DNA of 64,000 bases from Enterovibrio baiacu (GTDB lineage: Bacteria > Pseudomonadota > Gammaproteobacteria > Enterobacterales > Vibrionaceae), in contig NZ_SCHN01000008.1 of NCBI RefSeq assembly GCF_004120195.1, positions 127,314 through 191,313 of the forward strand, in the 5' to 3' direction. Numbering within the stretch: the first letter of the stretch is position 1; the number at the start of each line of letters is the position of its first letter. This document shows, piece after piece, positions 1 to 8,760 of this stretch. The position numbers were made by a program, and so were the translations under genes. The notes below the pieces were generated by a model. That model saw nothing but the letters and a program-made list of their open reading frames with translations. It was not told where the DNA came from and did no database searches.

Positions 1-1
1 G

Positions 2-2053
2 GAAAAATCGCCAGAAGACCGCGATTTGCTGAACGCAATATTCCGGGGATTCCACACGGTTAAAGGTGGTGCTGGCTTCTTATCGCTCAAAGAGTTGGTA
101 GATACCTGCCACGGTGCGGAAAATATTTTCGATAATCTCCGCAATGGCGGTCGCGAACTGACACCTGAGGTGATGGATATCATCCTTCAAGCGCTCGACA
201 CCGTTAACGAACAGTTTGCGTGTGTTCAGCAAAGCGAACCTGCCCCAGCGGCCGATCCAGCATTGCTGGACGCGCTGCACAAATACAGCCGCCCCGCGTC
301 TGAAGACGAAGCGTCGGCAGAGCCAGAACCAGAGCCGGAACCCGAGCCAGAACCAGAACCTGAGATAGTCGCGGAAGCGCCTGCTGAGGAAGGTGATGCG
401 ATCGCCGGTGATTCCGTCGATGAAATTACCGATGACGAATTTGATCGTTTGCTTGACCAACTTCATGGATCAGGCAAAGGGCCACAAGTAACAGAAAAAC
501 CTGCAGCGGAAGCGCCTGCGGCGGGATCGGACAGCGGTGACATTACGGACGACGAGTTCGAAAAACTGCTTGATGAGCTGCACGGTTCAGGCAAAGGGCC
601 ACTTGATGGAGACGCGGCTGCGCCACCTCCTCAAAACGCTGCGGTAGAAAGTCCGAGTGGTGATGACATCACTGACGACGAATTTGAAAAGCTTTTGGAT
701 GACTTGCACGGTAAAGGCAAAAGCCCTATCGACAATGCACCGAAAGCCGAAGCACCAAAAGCGGAGCCAGCGCCTGCGCCGAAGCCAGAACCTAAGCCTG
801 TGCCGAAAGCCGAAGCGCCAGCAGCAAAACCGCCAGCGGTTGCCGCTAAGCCACCTGCAAAAGCAGACGACAAGAAACCACCTGTTCCTCAAGCTGAGCA
901 GACAGTGCGTGTAAACACCTCAACGCTCGATACCATCATGAACATGGTGGGTGAGTTGGTGTTGGTGCGTAACCGTTTGGTGAGTTTGGGTGCCAACAGT
1001 GAGGATGAGAACATGGCGAAAGCCGTGACCAACCTCGATGTGGTGACTGCTGACTTGCAAGGTGCGGTCATGCAAACACGCATGCAGCCTATCAAGAAAG
1101 TATTTGGTCGTTTCCCTCGCGTTGTTCGAGATTTGGCGCGAAGCCTTAAAAAAGACATTGTGTTGGAAATGCGTGGTGAAGAAACCGATTTGGACAAGAA
1201 CTTGGTGGAGGCATTGGCCGATCCCATGGTCCACTTGGTGCGTAACTCGGTCGACCACGGCATTGAAATGCCAGACAAGCGTGAGCAAAACGGTAAACCT
1301 CGTGTGGGTACCGTTACCCTTGCTGCATCGCAAGAAGGTGACCATATCCTGTTGACCATCGAAGATGATGGCGGCGGTATGGATGCTGAGAAGCTTCGTG
1401 GCATCGCGGTAGAACGTGGTGTGATGGATGCAGATGCTGCAGCGCGTTTGACAGATACCGAGTCATTCAACCTGATTTTTGCGCCTGGTTTCTCAACCAA
1501 AACAGAAATTTCGGATATCTCTGGTCGTGGTGTGGGGATGGATGTGGTGAAAACTGCGATCACCCAGCTCAACGGCACGATCTCCATCGATTCAGTATTG
1601 GGTCGCGGTACGATCATTTCGATCAAAGTGCCACTGACGCTCGCCATTCTGCCAACCTTAATGGTCGGTATTGGCGGCAACCCATTTGCTTTCCCACTTT
1701 CTAACGTTAATGAAATCATTAGCCTAGATTTGGCGAGAACCAATACGGTTGATGGTCAATTGACCTTAATTGTTCGCGATAAAGCCATTCCATTGTTCTA
1801 CTTGCAAGATTGGCTGTGTAAGAAGCGTGCGTCGAAGAAAGACTCTGGGCATGTCGTCATCATTCAGATGGGTCATCAGCCTGTTGCCTTTGTTGTTGAT
1901 TCACTCATTGGTCAGGAAGAGGTGGTCATTAAACCTCTTGATGAATTGCTGCAAGGTACGCCGGGTATGGCGGGTGCGACAATCACCAGTGATGGTCATA
2001 TTGCTTTGATTCTCGATGCACCGAATCTGCTTAAACGTTACGCGGGACGATAA
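2..2053 (+). CDS. cheA: Chemotaxis histidine kinase CheA (5' end outside window)
   Basis: Cytoplasmic kinase of the chemosensory array; it phosphorylates CheY and CheB. The open frame runs in from the left edge at base 2, so the start codon and first part of P1 are missing. The P1 phosphorylation motif FHTVKGGAG is seen at visible residues 17-25. A long Pro/Ala/Glu linker follows, carrying three copies of an ITDDEF..LLD.LHG motif (about 419-485, 536-602, 662-727) where a P2 domain would sit. P3 dimerisation starts near nt 907, the kinase N box ([11 protein letters not shown]) is near nt 1232, G boxes DDGGGMD and GRGVGMD follow, and a CheW-like P5 domain ends the protein. cheB starts 17 bp later. 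Identity is certain; the role of the linker motifs is inference. Confidence 0.97.
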   Translation, partial: EKSPEDRDLLNAIFRGFHTVKGGAGFLSLKELVDTCHGAENIFDNLRNGGRELTPEVMDIILQALDTVNEQFACVQQSEPAPAADPALLDALHKYSRPASEDEASAEPEPEPEPEPEPEPEIVAEAPAEEGDAIAGDSVDEITDDEFDRLLDQLHGSGKGPQVTEKPAAEAPAAGSDSGDITDDEFEKLLDELHGSGKGPLDGDAAAPPPQNAAVESPSGDDITDDEFEKLLDDLHGKGKSPIDNAPKAEAPKAEPAPAPKPEPKPVPKAEAPAAKPPAVAAKPPAKADDKKPPVPQAEQTVRVNTSTLDTIMNMVGELVLVRNRLVSLGANSEDENMAKAVTNLDVVTADLQGAVMQTRMQPIKKVFGRFPRVVRDLARSLKKDIVLEMRGEETDLDKNLVEALADPMVHLVRNSVDHGIEMPDKREQNGKPRVGTVTLAASQEGDHILLTIEDDGGGMDAEKLRGIAVERGVMDADAAARLTDTESFNLIFAPGFSTKTEISDISGRGVGMDVVKTAITQLNGTISIDSVLGRGTIISIKVPLTLAILPTLMVGIGGNPFAFPLSNVNEIISLDLARTNTVDGQLTLIVRDKAIPLFYLQDWLCKKRASKKDSGHVVIIQMGHQPVAFVVDSLIGQEEVVIKPLDELLQGTPGMAGATITSDGHIALILDAPNLLKRYAGR

Positions 2054-2070
2054 GAGTAATAAGGACTGAT

Positions 2071-3234
2071 ATGGCAGTGAAAGTGTTGGTGGTGGATGAT
2101 TCGAGCTTTTTCCGCCGCCGAGTGAGTGAGATTATCAATGGCGACCCGCGCCTCCAAGTCATCGACTGTGCAGTCAATGGTAAAGAGGCGGTTGAAAAGA
2201 CGGCGCAATTGAAGCCAGATGTCATCACCATGGACATTGAAATGCCGATCATGGATGGGATCACTGCGGTTCGAGAGATCATGCAGGCCAATCCAACGCC
2301 CATTTTGATGTTTTCATCGCTGACGCACGATGGCGCGAAAGCGACACTGGATGCGTTAGACGCGGGTGCACTAGACTTCCTGCCTAAAAAGTTTGAAGAC
2401 ATAGCAAGAAACCGCGATGAAGCGGTTTCTCTGCTACAACAACGCGTGAATGAAATCGCACGTAAGCGCGCATTCATGCGTCGTCCAATGCCCACTGCGC
2501 GTCCAGCAGTCGCAGCGCCTGTTGCTACTACTGCCGCGACGGCGACAGCAACGCCGACACGTACGCCAGTGCGACCATTTTCTAGTCCGGCAGGTTCTGC
2601 GCTATCAACCCGCTCGGCCGCGCCTGTCTCGATGAGTCGATTCAAAGCCAGTGGTAAGCGTTATCAACTTGTCGCGATTGGCACGTCTACGGGTGGACCG
2701 GTTGCATTGCAGAAAGTGCTGAGTTCACTTCCAGCGAATTTCCCTCTTCCGATTTTGTTGATCCAGCATATGCCTTCAACGTTTACCGCAGCCTTTGCTC
2801 AACGCCTTAATGGTTTGTGCAAAATCTCGGTGAAAGAAGCGCAAGACGGTGACACCTTGCAAGCGGGCACCGCATACCTTGCGCCTGGCGGTATGCAGAT
2901 GATGATTGATGGTCGTCCCGGTGCGGCTCGCCTCAAAATCATCGACGGTGGCGATCGCATGAACTACAAACCCTGCGTTGATGTGACGTTTGGGTCTGCC
3001 GCCAAGATATATGGTGATAAAGTATTATCCATGGTTTTGACGGGCATGGGCGCAGACGGTCGTGACGGAGCAAGAATGTTGAAAGAAGAAGGGTCAACAG
3101 TCTGGGCTCAAGACGAAGAAAGTTGCGTTGTTTATGGCATGCCACAGGCGGTCGCAAAGGCAGGGATTTCGACAGAAGATCTTCCCCTTGAGCGAATTTC
3201 TGAGCGCATTCTCGTCGAGCTCAACTTGGTATAA
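2071..3234 (+). CDS. cheB: Protein-glutamate methylesterase CheB
   Basis: Removes methyl groups from chemoreceptors to adapt signalling; activated by phosphotransfer from CheA. The 387-residue protein has an N-terminal receiver domain (DD at residues 9-10, phospho-acceptor Asp55 in MDIEMP), a Thr/Ala/Pro-rich linker, and a C-terminal methylesterase domain with the nucleophile motif GTSTGGP near residue 206, the histidine in IQHMPSTF and the Asp-containing [11 protein letters not shown]. It lies between cheA and parC with short gaps, consistent with one operon. The start is ATG with AAGGA upstream. Confidence 0.97.
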   Translation: MAVKVLVVDDSSFFRRRVSEIINGDPRLQVIDCAVNGKEAVEKTAQLKPDVITMDIEMPIMDGITAVREIMQANPTPILMFSSLTHDGAKATLDALDAGALDFLPKKFEDIARNRDEAVSLLQQRVNEIARKRAFMRRPMPTARPAVAAPVATTAATATATPTRTPVRPFSSPAGSALSTRSAAPVSMSRFKASGKRYQLVAIGTSTGGPVALQKVLSSLPANFPLPILLIQHMPSTFTAAFAQRLNGLCKISVKEAQDGDTLQAGTAYLAPGGMQMMIDGRPGAARLKIIDGGDRMNYKPCVDVTFGSAAKIYGDKVLSMVLTGMGADGRDGARMLKEEGSTVWAQDEESCVVYGMPQAVAKAGISTEDLPLERISERILVELNLV

Positions 3235-3243
3235 GGAGCAGTC

Positions 3244-4023
3244 GTGATAGTCTGGAGTATTGCAAACCAGAAAGGCGGCGTTGGAAAAACAACATCCACG
3301 ATTACCCTTGCTGGTCTTCTCAGTGAAAGAAACAAGCGTGTATTGCTGATCGATACCGATCCGCATGCCTCGCTCACCACCTATCTGAATTACGATTCAG
3401 ATACATTGCCACGTTCTCTTTTTGACCTCTTTCAGCTTCAGACGATTAATCGCGATACGGTAAAGCCGCTTATCCTCAACACTGAGTATAAGAACCTTGA
3501 TTTGTTGCCTTCTCATATGTCGCTCGCCACGCTTGATCGTGCCATGGGGAACCGCGGTGGCATGGGGTTGGTGCTGAAAAAGACGCTCGCGTGCCTCGAA
3601 GAAGAATACGATTATGCGTTGATCGATTGCCCGCCAATCTTGGGGGTAATGATGGTGAACGCGTTAGCGGCCAGTAACCGCATTTTAATTCCTGTACAAA
3701 CCGAGTTCCTCGCAATGAAGGGGCTCGAACGCATGATCCGCACGCTGCAAATTATGCAGAAGTCGCGCAGCTCTGCGTTCAAGGTATGCATTGTGCCTAC
3801 CATGTATGACAAACGGACACGCGCCTCTCTTGAAACCCTTCAAGAACTCAAAGTGCGATACCCCGATCAGGTATGGACATCGGCTGTGCCTATTGACACC
3901 AAATTCCGCGATGCGAGCTTGAAACACATGCCGCCATCGTATTACGCAAAAAATTGTCGTGGCGTTTTTGCTTATAAAACGCTGCTCTCTTACCTGGAGC
4001 GATTAGAGCAGGATGAAAGATAG
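3244..4023 (+). CDS. parC: ParA-family ATPase for polar chemotaxis arrays (ParC)
   Basis: A 259-residue MinD/ParA-type ATPase. The deviant Walker A motif KGGVGKTT follows IANQ near the N terminus, with DTDPHASLT (A') and LIDCPP (Walker B) downstream. Position between cheB and a ParP-like gene matches the Vibrio ParC locus, where ParC directs chemotaxis arrays to the cell pole. This is not topoisomerase IV subunit A, which shares the symbol. GTG start preceded by AAGGAG. It overlaps the next gene by 11 nt, suggesting translational coupling. Confidence 0.93.
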   Translation: MIVWSIANQKGGVGKTTSTITLAGLLSERNKRVLLIDTDPHASLTTYLNYDSDTLPRSLFDLFQLQTINRDTVKPLILNTEYKNLDLLPSHMSLATLDRAMGNRGGMGLVLKKTLACLEEEYDYALIDCPPILGVMMVNALAASNRILIPVQTEFLAMKGLERMIRTLQIMQKSRSSAFKVCIVPTMYDKRTRASLETLQELKVRYPDQVWTSAVPIDTKFRDASLKHMPPSYYAKNCRGVFAYKTLLSYLERLEQDER

Positions 4024-5296
4024 CGGTGCTTTATCCAGTGTTGAAGCACTGGACGCTTACTTTGATGCTTTGTTGGGAGAGGATGATGTCATCCAACAGG
4101 AAGAGGCTGTGCAACCAGACAACGCGTTTCTGGATGCCGATTTCTCAGAGGCACCTGCACCAGCGTTAAAACTGCAAGAAGTGACCAGCCCTGAACGTTT
4201 TACGGGCAGAACACTGACGCAGGAGGAGCGCGATCTCTCTCATGTCGAAAAACTGTTAAGCCAATTAAAGCTTGATGACGACATGGAGGTAGAAGTTGAA
4301 GAACTCACGGATGTTGATTTGGCATCTGAGGTTGAAACCGACGTTGAGACGGTCACTGATGCAATTGCTGCGGTAGAGGCGTACACAGAAGCCTTAACCG
4401 AAACCGTGGATGAGGTCGCTGAAGTGACGCCTTCGGTGTCATTGCACTTAGTGACTGACACGGAAACTGATGTCGCGGCAGAGATCGAAACCGAGTTAGA
4501 TACTGAGGTCGAGGTTGATACTGACGTTGAGCTTGATGTGGCACTCAGTGTCGATACTTCGGTAGCCGAAGAAATAACGTTTCAAGAAGAGACAGAGCTT
4601 CAAGAAGAGACTGAACTTCAAGAAGACACGACGCTGCTTGAAGAGGTTGAGGTTCAACAAGACATTGAATCTGCCACAGTCACGCCGCTTCATGTCGATA
4701 CAGATGTTGTCGTAGAGACCAATGTTACTGAAGAGGCTTACGTTGAGTCTGATGTTGAAACCGACATTGCTTTTGATACTGATGTTGATAGTGAACTGGA
4801 CACGCAGGCAGGTGAAGATCTCATTCCGCCTTGGCAGAACATCGTGCCAGAACACGCGTTCCAAGTGCTCTTTTTTGAATCGATGGGCGTAACATACGCC
4901 GTGCCGCTGGCAGAGCTTGGCGGCATCCACCAACTTGGTGAATGCAATCATTTGATTGGTCGCCCAGATTGGTATTTGGGATTGCAGACAGAACGCGATC
5001 AGCAACTCGATATTGTTGATACCGCGAAATGGGTAATGCCAGAAAAAATAACAGATAACAGCCATCGCGATGACTATAGTTATATTGTGATCTTAGGTGA
5101 TAGCAAATGGGGTTTAGCATGTGACACCCTGTTAGGCACAGAGTCACTGAATGGAGAGCAAGTGCGGTGGCGCGAACAAGCGGGCAAACGGCCTTGGTTG
5201 GCTGGATTGGTCAAACAAAAGATGTGTGCACTTATTCATGTCGAAGCGCTAATTGCCATGCTTAATCAAGGTATTGATGCCAATGCATTGGCGTAA
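4013..5296 (+). CDS. parP: ParP-like array-tethering protein with CheW-like C-terminus
   Basis: 427 residues. The first 90 or so carry EDDVIQQEEA-like acidic stretches and an LSHVEKLLSQLKL helix. Residues about 90-270 are an acidic, low-complexity region built from irregular ETDV/DTEV/QEETEL units. The last 150 residues (from PPWQNIVPEHAFQVLFF) form a CheW-like fold, the array integration and formation (AIF) domain of ParP in Vibrio. In Vibrio, ParP couples CheA and receptors to ParC. Assignment rests on the CheW-like end plus position between parC and cheW. The repeat region probably varies greatly among species. Confidence 0.85.
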   Translation: MKDSGALSSVEALDAYFDALLGEDDVIQQEEAVQPDNAFLDADFSEAPAPALKLQEVTSPERFTGRTLTQEERDLSHVEKLLSQLKLDDDMEVEVEELTDVDLASEVETDVETVTDAIAAVEAYTEALTETVDEVAEVTPSVSLHLVTDTETDVAAEIETELDTEVEVDTDVELDVALSVDTSVAEEITFQEETELQEETELQEDTTLLEEVEVQQDIESATVTPLHVDTDVVVETNVTEEAYVESDVETDIAFDTDVDSELDTQAGEDLIPPWQNIVPEHAFQVLFFESMGVTYAVPLAELGGIHQLGECNHLIGRPDWYLGLQTERDQQLDIVDTAKWVMPEKITDNSHRDDYSYIVILGDSKWGLACDTLLGTESLNGEQVRWREQAGKRPWLAGLVKQKMCALIHVEALIAMLNQGIDANALA

Positions 5297-5329
5297 CTGA
5301 CGTAGCACAGCACGTAAAGAGGAAAACAA

Positions 5330-5818
5330 ATGTCTCAGGTAGCTGAAGTCCAAAAAGACAACGTGAACGATGAGGTCCTGCAGTGGGTGACCTTCCAATT
5401 GGAAGACGAAACCTACGGCATTAATGTTATGCAGGTTCGCGAGGTTTTACGTTACACCGAAATCGCGCCTGTACCTGGTGCGCCAGACTATGTACTGGGC
5501 ATTATCAACCTGCGCGGTAACGTTGTGACGGTTATCGACACACGTTCACGCTTTGGTTTGATGCAAGCTGATGTGACAGACAACACACGTGTAATCGTGA
5601 TTGAAGCTGAATCGCAAGTGATCGGCATCATGGTTGATAGTGTGGCGGAAGTGGTTTATCTGCGTACCTCTGAAATTGATACCACACCAAGCGTTGGTAC
5701 GGATGAAAGCGCGAAGTTTATTCAAGGCGTGAGCAACCGTAATGGCAATCTGTTGATCTTGGTTGATCTCAATAAACTGCTCTCTGACGAAGAGTGGTCT
5801 GACATGGCTATGCTGTAA
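5330..5818 (+). CDS. cheW: Chemotaxis coupling protein CheW
   Basis: Adaptor that joins CheA to methyl-accepting receptors. 162 residues, the normal length, with typical segments: WVTFQLEDETYGINVMQVRE, EIAPVPGAPDYVLGIINLRG, VIDTRSRFG and VDSVAEV. The ATG is preceded by AAAGAGGA. The stop codon TAA shares its last base with the ATG of the following DUF2802 gene, so both are likely translated from one message. Confidence 0.97.
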   Translation: MSQVAEVQKDNVNDEVLQWVTFQLEDETYGINVMQVREVLRYTEIAPVPGAPDYVLGIINLRGNVVTVIDTRSRFGLMQADVTDNTRVIVIEAESQVIGIMVDSVAEVVYLRTSEIDTTPSVGTDESAKFIQGVSNRNGNLLILVDLNKLLSDEEWSDMAML

Positions 5819-6243
5819 TGCTCGATGTCGTGTTGTACTGGTTACCACTCGGTGTTTCAGTTGTCATCGGGGTTGTTCTACTTATCCTGCTTCGTCGGGA
5901 AAAAAAGGCGCGACAGGCGTTAGAAACCAAATTTCAAGCCATGGAATTGGTTTATAAAAATGCACGCCAGCAGCAAGAGAGCCTGACAAAGCAGTTCAAT
6001 GAACTGCGCGCAGGTTCGATAGGTATGAGCCAGAAGCTTGCAGAGCTTTCACAACGTTTCGATGACGTTGTTGATAAGCAAAACGAGCTAGAAATGCACG
6101 ACCCAGACGGTCGACTGTATAGTCGAGCGAGCAAGATGGTAGAGCTAGGCGCAGATATCCACGAGTTAATGGAAGAGTGTGATTTGCCGAAGGCAGAAGC
6201 GGAATTGCTTCTGAGTATTCGAAAGCAAAGACTTGTGCGATAA
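5818..6243 (+). CDS. DUF2802 membrane-anchored protein
   Basis: 141 residues. An N-terminal membrane segment (about residues 5-25, VVLYWLPLGVSVVIGVVLLILL) precedes basic residues, a coiled-coil-like stretch (about 30-95) and a C-terminal helical part ending AEAELLLSIRKQRL, typical of DUF2802 proteins found after cheW in Vibrionaceae and Pseudomonas. Function is unknown; position as the last gene of the che operon suggests a role with flagella or polar arrays. It overlaps the cheW stop by one base and is followed by a strong terminator. Confidence 0.85.
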   Translation: MLDVVLYWLPLGVSVVIGVVLLILLRREKKARQALETKFQAMELVYKNARQQQESLTKQFNELRAGSIGMSQKLAELSQRFDDVVDKQNELEMHDPDGRLYSRASKMVELGADIHELMEECDLPKAEAELLLSIRKQRLVR

Positions 6244-6253
6244 CTGACAGGTG

Positions 6254-6274
6254 AAGCAAGCGTTGCGCTTGCTT
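6254..6274. other. Perfect 9-bp hairpin downstream of DUF2802 gene
   Basis: AAGCAAGCG, loop TTG, CGCTTGCTT. No T run follows, so it is not a classical terminator by itself. It sits just before the GC-rich terminator at 6291 and could protect the 3' end of the che mRNA. Confidence 0.5.
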
Positions 6275-6566
6275 ATACCGACTGATTCACAAAAGCCCCT
6301 TCCCATCCGGGAGGGGCTTTTCCGTCTAAGTACCAGGCGAATGCGATCAATTCTGCGATCACCAAATAGAGCTGTTCAGGAATGTCGTCGCCCACTTCCA
6401 GCGCGGAAAGCCAATTCATTAACGTCTCATCGCTGTGTATGAGCCCGCCATTCTTTTCCATCTCTTCTATAAGTTTTTCCGCCAAGGCCTCGTAGCCTTT
6501 CGCGCTTACCGTTGGCGTGTTTACGCCATCATATCGAAGTGCTACAGCGCTTTTTTCTTTCTTCAT
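6273..6566 (-). CDS. FlhB C-terminal-domain-like protein (FlhX/YlqH type)
   Basis: 97 residues. The sequence KSAVALRYDG....PTVSAKGYEALAEKLIEEM and the following ELYLVIAELIAFAWYLDGK resemble the cytoplasmic C-terminal part of FlhB/YscU, without the membrane region. The self-cleavage NPTH motif of FlhB is replaced by NTPT. Such stand-alone domains (YlqH, FlhX) occur next to FliK-like genes. It overlaps its upstream neighbour by 4 nt (ATGA-type). Role in flagellar export switching is inference. Confidence 0.75.
   Translation of the reverse strand: MKKEKSAVALRYDGVNTPTVSAKGYEALAEKLIEEMEKNGGLIHSDETLMNWLSALEVGDDIPEQLYLVIAELIAFAWYLDGKAPPGWEGAFVNQSV
6291..6321. terminator. Bidirectional terminator of che operon inside 3' end of convergent gene
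   Basis: AAAAGCCCCTTCCC, loop ATCC, GGGAGGGGCTTTT. It has A and T runs on both sides, so it can act both ways. It lies within the coding region of the minus-strand gene ending at 6273 and encodes part of that gene's PPGWEGAFV tail. Confidence 0.85.
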
Positions 6567-7324
6567 ACTTGTATATTAACCCCGCTTGAAACCGTCGCTG
6601 GTGCGGAAGGCTCCGTGACTTCTACGTTGATGTCCGACAAACGAAGCTGATGTTTGCTCAATTGTTTTTCTAACACCGGCAGCGCCGCTTCAACACGTTT
6701 TTTAAGGCCTTTGGAATTGGTGGAAAAGGTCAGTGAGAGTGCTTGGTCTTCAAGCTCTGCCGTTGCTAACACCGTACGATTTTTGGAAAGCGTTAAATTG
6801 ACTGTGACAGACCAACGAGATTTTTTCGTTTTGGCGCGGGTCTTCTTCACGGTGACGTGCACGGGTGTTTGTTGTTCAGGGTGGAAAGGGAACAACCAAG
6901 TGAACTCGCCGGGCTTGTTGCTGTCTTGAAAGCGTTGCTCTGCAAAAAGCATGAGCATGGCTTTTAATCGGCTTGAACTTTCATTGTCAGCGGTCGACAA
7001 AAGACGCAGAGCATCAAGCGTACTTTTGTCTGTTTGACGTTCTGCTAACCAGTTGGCGGCGACGTCGGGTTTGTTGGGCATAAATAAGGTGTTAAGAAGC
7101 ATCGCGAGAGGTGCTGAGGGTGCATTTTGGGCGCCCGTCGTTCGTGTTAACAACGGGAAAAGATTCATCAGTGATAATAATTGAGAAAGCTGTGAACTAT
7201 TCGTTCCAGTTTTAACAAGAGATTTCGAATTTTCTTGGCCGATTAACAACACACTCTCTACGGGCTTATTCTTCAGCACTTCAAGCATTAATGCACTGAT
7301 GTTACTGTTATTATCGATTTTCAT
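6563..7324 (-). CDS. FliK-like protein (flagellar hook-length control C-terminal domain)
   Basis: 253 residues. The N-terminal half is helical and poorly conserved. The C-terminal 110 residues (TWLFPFHPEQQTPVHVTVKK ... VNLTLSKNRTVLATAELEDQALSLTFSTNSKGLKKRVEAALPVLEKQL) have the alternating pattern of the Flg_hook domain at the FliK C-terminus. The coupled downstream gene is an FlhB-C-like protein, and FliK and FlhB are known partners in the export-specificity switch. The arrangement resembles ylqG-ylqH of Bacillus. The pair is divergent from ccmA. Function not proven. Confidence 0.6.
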   Translation of the reverse strand: MKIDNNSNISALMLEVLKNKPVESVLLIGQENSKSLVKTGTNSSQLSQLLSLMNLFPLLTRTTGAQNAPSAPLAMLLNTLFMPNKPDVAANWLAERQTDKSTLDALRLLSTADNESSSRLKAMLMLFAEQRFQDSNKPGEFTWLFPFHPEQQTPVHVTVKKTRAKTKKSRWSVTVNLTLSKNRTVLATAELEDQALSLTFSTNSKGLKKRVEAALPVLEKQLSKHQLRLSDINVEVTEPSAPATVSSGVNIQV

Positions 7325-7446
7325 ACTTACTCACAATTAGTCACATTTGAGCGAGAGCGTTGGGATCGTGCCGCTAACGATTTTAAAAACCTCTATGTTA
7401 TTATCGGGCAGATTTTTCATTACTTTATCGGGAATTGACAATCGTT

Positions 7447-8061
7447 ATGTTGGAAGTGCGTCAACTAAGCAGCATTCGTGATGAGCGCGTGTTGTTTGAA
7501 GACCTCAATTTTACCGTGTCGCCCGGTGATCTTGTTCAGATAGAAGGGCCGAATGGCGCGGGTAAAACAACCTTGCTACGCATTATTGCGGGGCTGGGGT
7601 TGTCAGAGTCTGGTGACGTACTTTGGAACGGCAGCTCGGTGACAAAATCCAGAGAAGAGTTCTACAGTGATCTCTTGTTCTTGGGTCATAGCACTGGCGT
7701 TAAGCGTGAGCTAACGGCGTATGAGAATCTGGCGTTCTACCAAAAAATGCACGGTACTCCCGATGAGGATCGCCTTTGGGATGCCCTTGCTCGTGTGGGG
7801 CTGGCTGGGCGAGAAGACGTTCCTGCCGCTCAATTATCGGCGGGACAGAATCGACGTGTTGCATTGGCTCGACTTTGGGTCAGTGAATCTTTACTTTGGA
7901 TCCTTGATGAACCCTTAACGGCCATTGATAAACAAGGTGTTAAAGTATTGGAACAGCTATTCCAGAAACACGTTGATAACGGGGGCATTGTGCTGTTTAC
8001 CACTCACCAAGACATGTTCCACGATAACCCTAAGCTTCGTCGCATCACTTTGGGGGCGTAA
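7447..8061 (+). CDS. ccmA: Cytochrome c biogenesis ATP-binding protein CcmA
   Basis: ATPase of the CcmABCDE complex that releases haem-loaded CcmE. Walker A GPNGAGKTT near residue 35, signature LSAGQNRRVALARL, Walker B LWILDEP. 204 residues from the ATG at 7447 (MLEVRQLSS), which matches known CcmA starts; a TTG at 7435 in frame could add four residues. First gene of the ccmABCDEFGHI operon; the stop overlaps the ccmB start by one base. Confidence 0.96.
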   Translation: MLEVRQLSSIRDERVLFEDLNFTVSPGDLVQIEGPNGAGKTTLLRIIAGLGLSESGDVLWNGSSVTKSREEFYSDLLFLGHSTGVKRELTAYENLAFYQKMHGTPDEDRLWDALARVGLAGREDVPAAQLSAGQNRRVALARLWVSESLLWILDEPLTAIDKQGVKVLEQLFQKHVDNGGIVLFTTHQDMFHDNPKLRRITLGA

Positions 8062-8729
8062 TGGGTAAGGCGCTATTTCAACTTATTCATCGTGAACTCT
8101 TGGTGGCGTTTCGTCGTCAATCTGACATGTTGAACCCGTTGTGGTTTTTCATCATTGTCATCACCTTGTTCCCGTTAGGCGTCGGGCCTGGGCCAAACCT
8201 GCTTGCAGAGATTGCGCCGGGTATTATCTGGGTCGCGGCATTGTTGGCGGCCGTTGTCTCGCTTGAACGGCTCTTTCGTGATGACTTTGTCGACGGCTCA
8301 TTAGAACAAATATTGTTGATGCCAGAACCACTTCCGGTCTTAGCATTTGCAAAAGTGGTGGCGCATTGGTTGCTCACGGGTTTGCCGCTATTGATCATAA
8401 GCCCACTTCTAGCAGTATTACTTTCATTAGATTGGCCGACATACAAAGCGGTCGTGTTGACGTTACTGTTAGGAACACCAACATTGAGCTTCTTAGGCGC
8501 GATTGGTGTTGCATTGACCGTCGGCCTGAGAAAAGGCGGCGTGCTTCTGAGCTTACTGGTGTTGCCTTTGTTCATCCCAGTATTAATTTTCGCTACATCT
8601 GCCATTGATATGGCAGCCAATGGATTTCCGATTAACGGGCAACTCGCCATCCTTGGTGCGATGTTGGCAGGGTCGGCAACCTTATCACCTTTTGCAGTGT
8701 CAGCGGCACTGCGCGTGAGTGTTCAATAA
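8061..8729 (+). CDS. ccmB: Haem exporter permease CcmB
   Basis: 222-residue inner-membrane protein with six predicted hydrophobic segments, beginning LIHRELLVAFRRQSDMLNPL, characteristic of CcmB. It works with CcmA and CcmC in cytochrome c maturation. Its ATG overlaps the ccmA stop, and ccmC begins 31 nt after its stop. Confidence 0.95.
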   Translation: MGKALFQLIHRELLVAFRRQSDMLNPLWFFIIVITLFPLGVGPGPNLLAEIAPGIIWVAALLAAVVSLERLFRDDFVDGSLEQILLMPEPLPVLAFAKVVAHWLLTGLPLLIISPLLAVLLSLDWPTYKAVVLTLLLGTPTLSFLGAIGVALTVGLRKGGVLLSLLVLPLFIPVLIFATSAIDMAANGFPINGQLAILGAMLAGSATLSPFAVSAALRVSVQ

Positions 8730-8760
8730 TTCTTATAATTTACTGAGAGCGGTAATAGCA

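Noticed and set aside
889-1743. 284-codon minus-strand frame within cheA
   Set aside because: Antisense reading of conserved CheA kinase codons; the plus-strand product is certain.
4496-5065. 189-codon minus-strand frame within parP
   Set aside because: Antisense of the ParP acidic region and CheW-like domain; no supporting signals.
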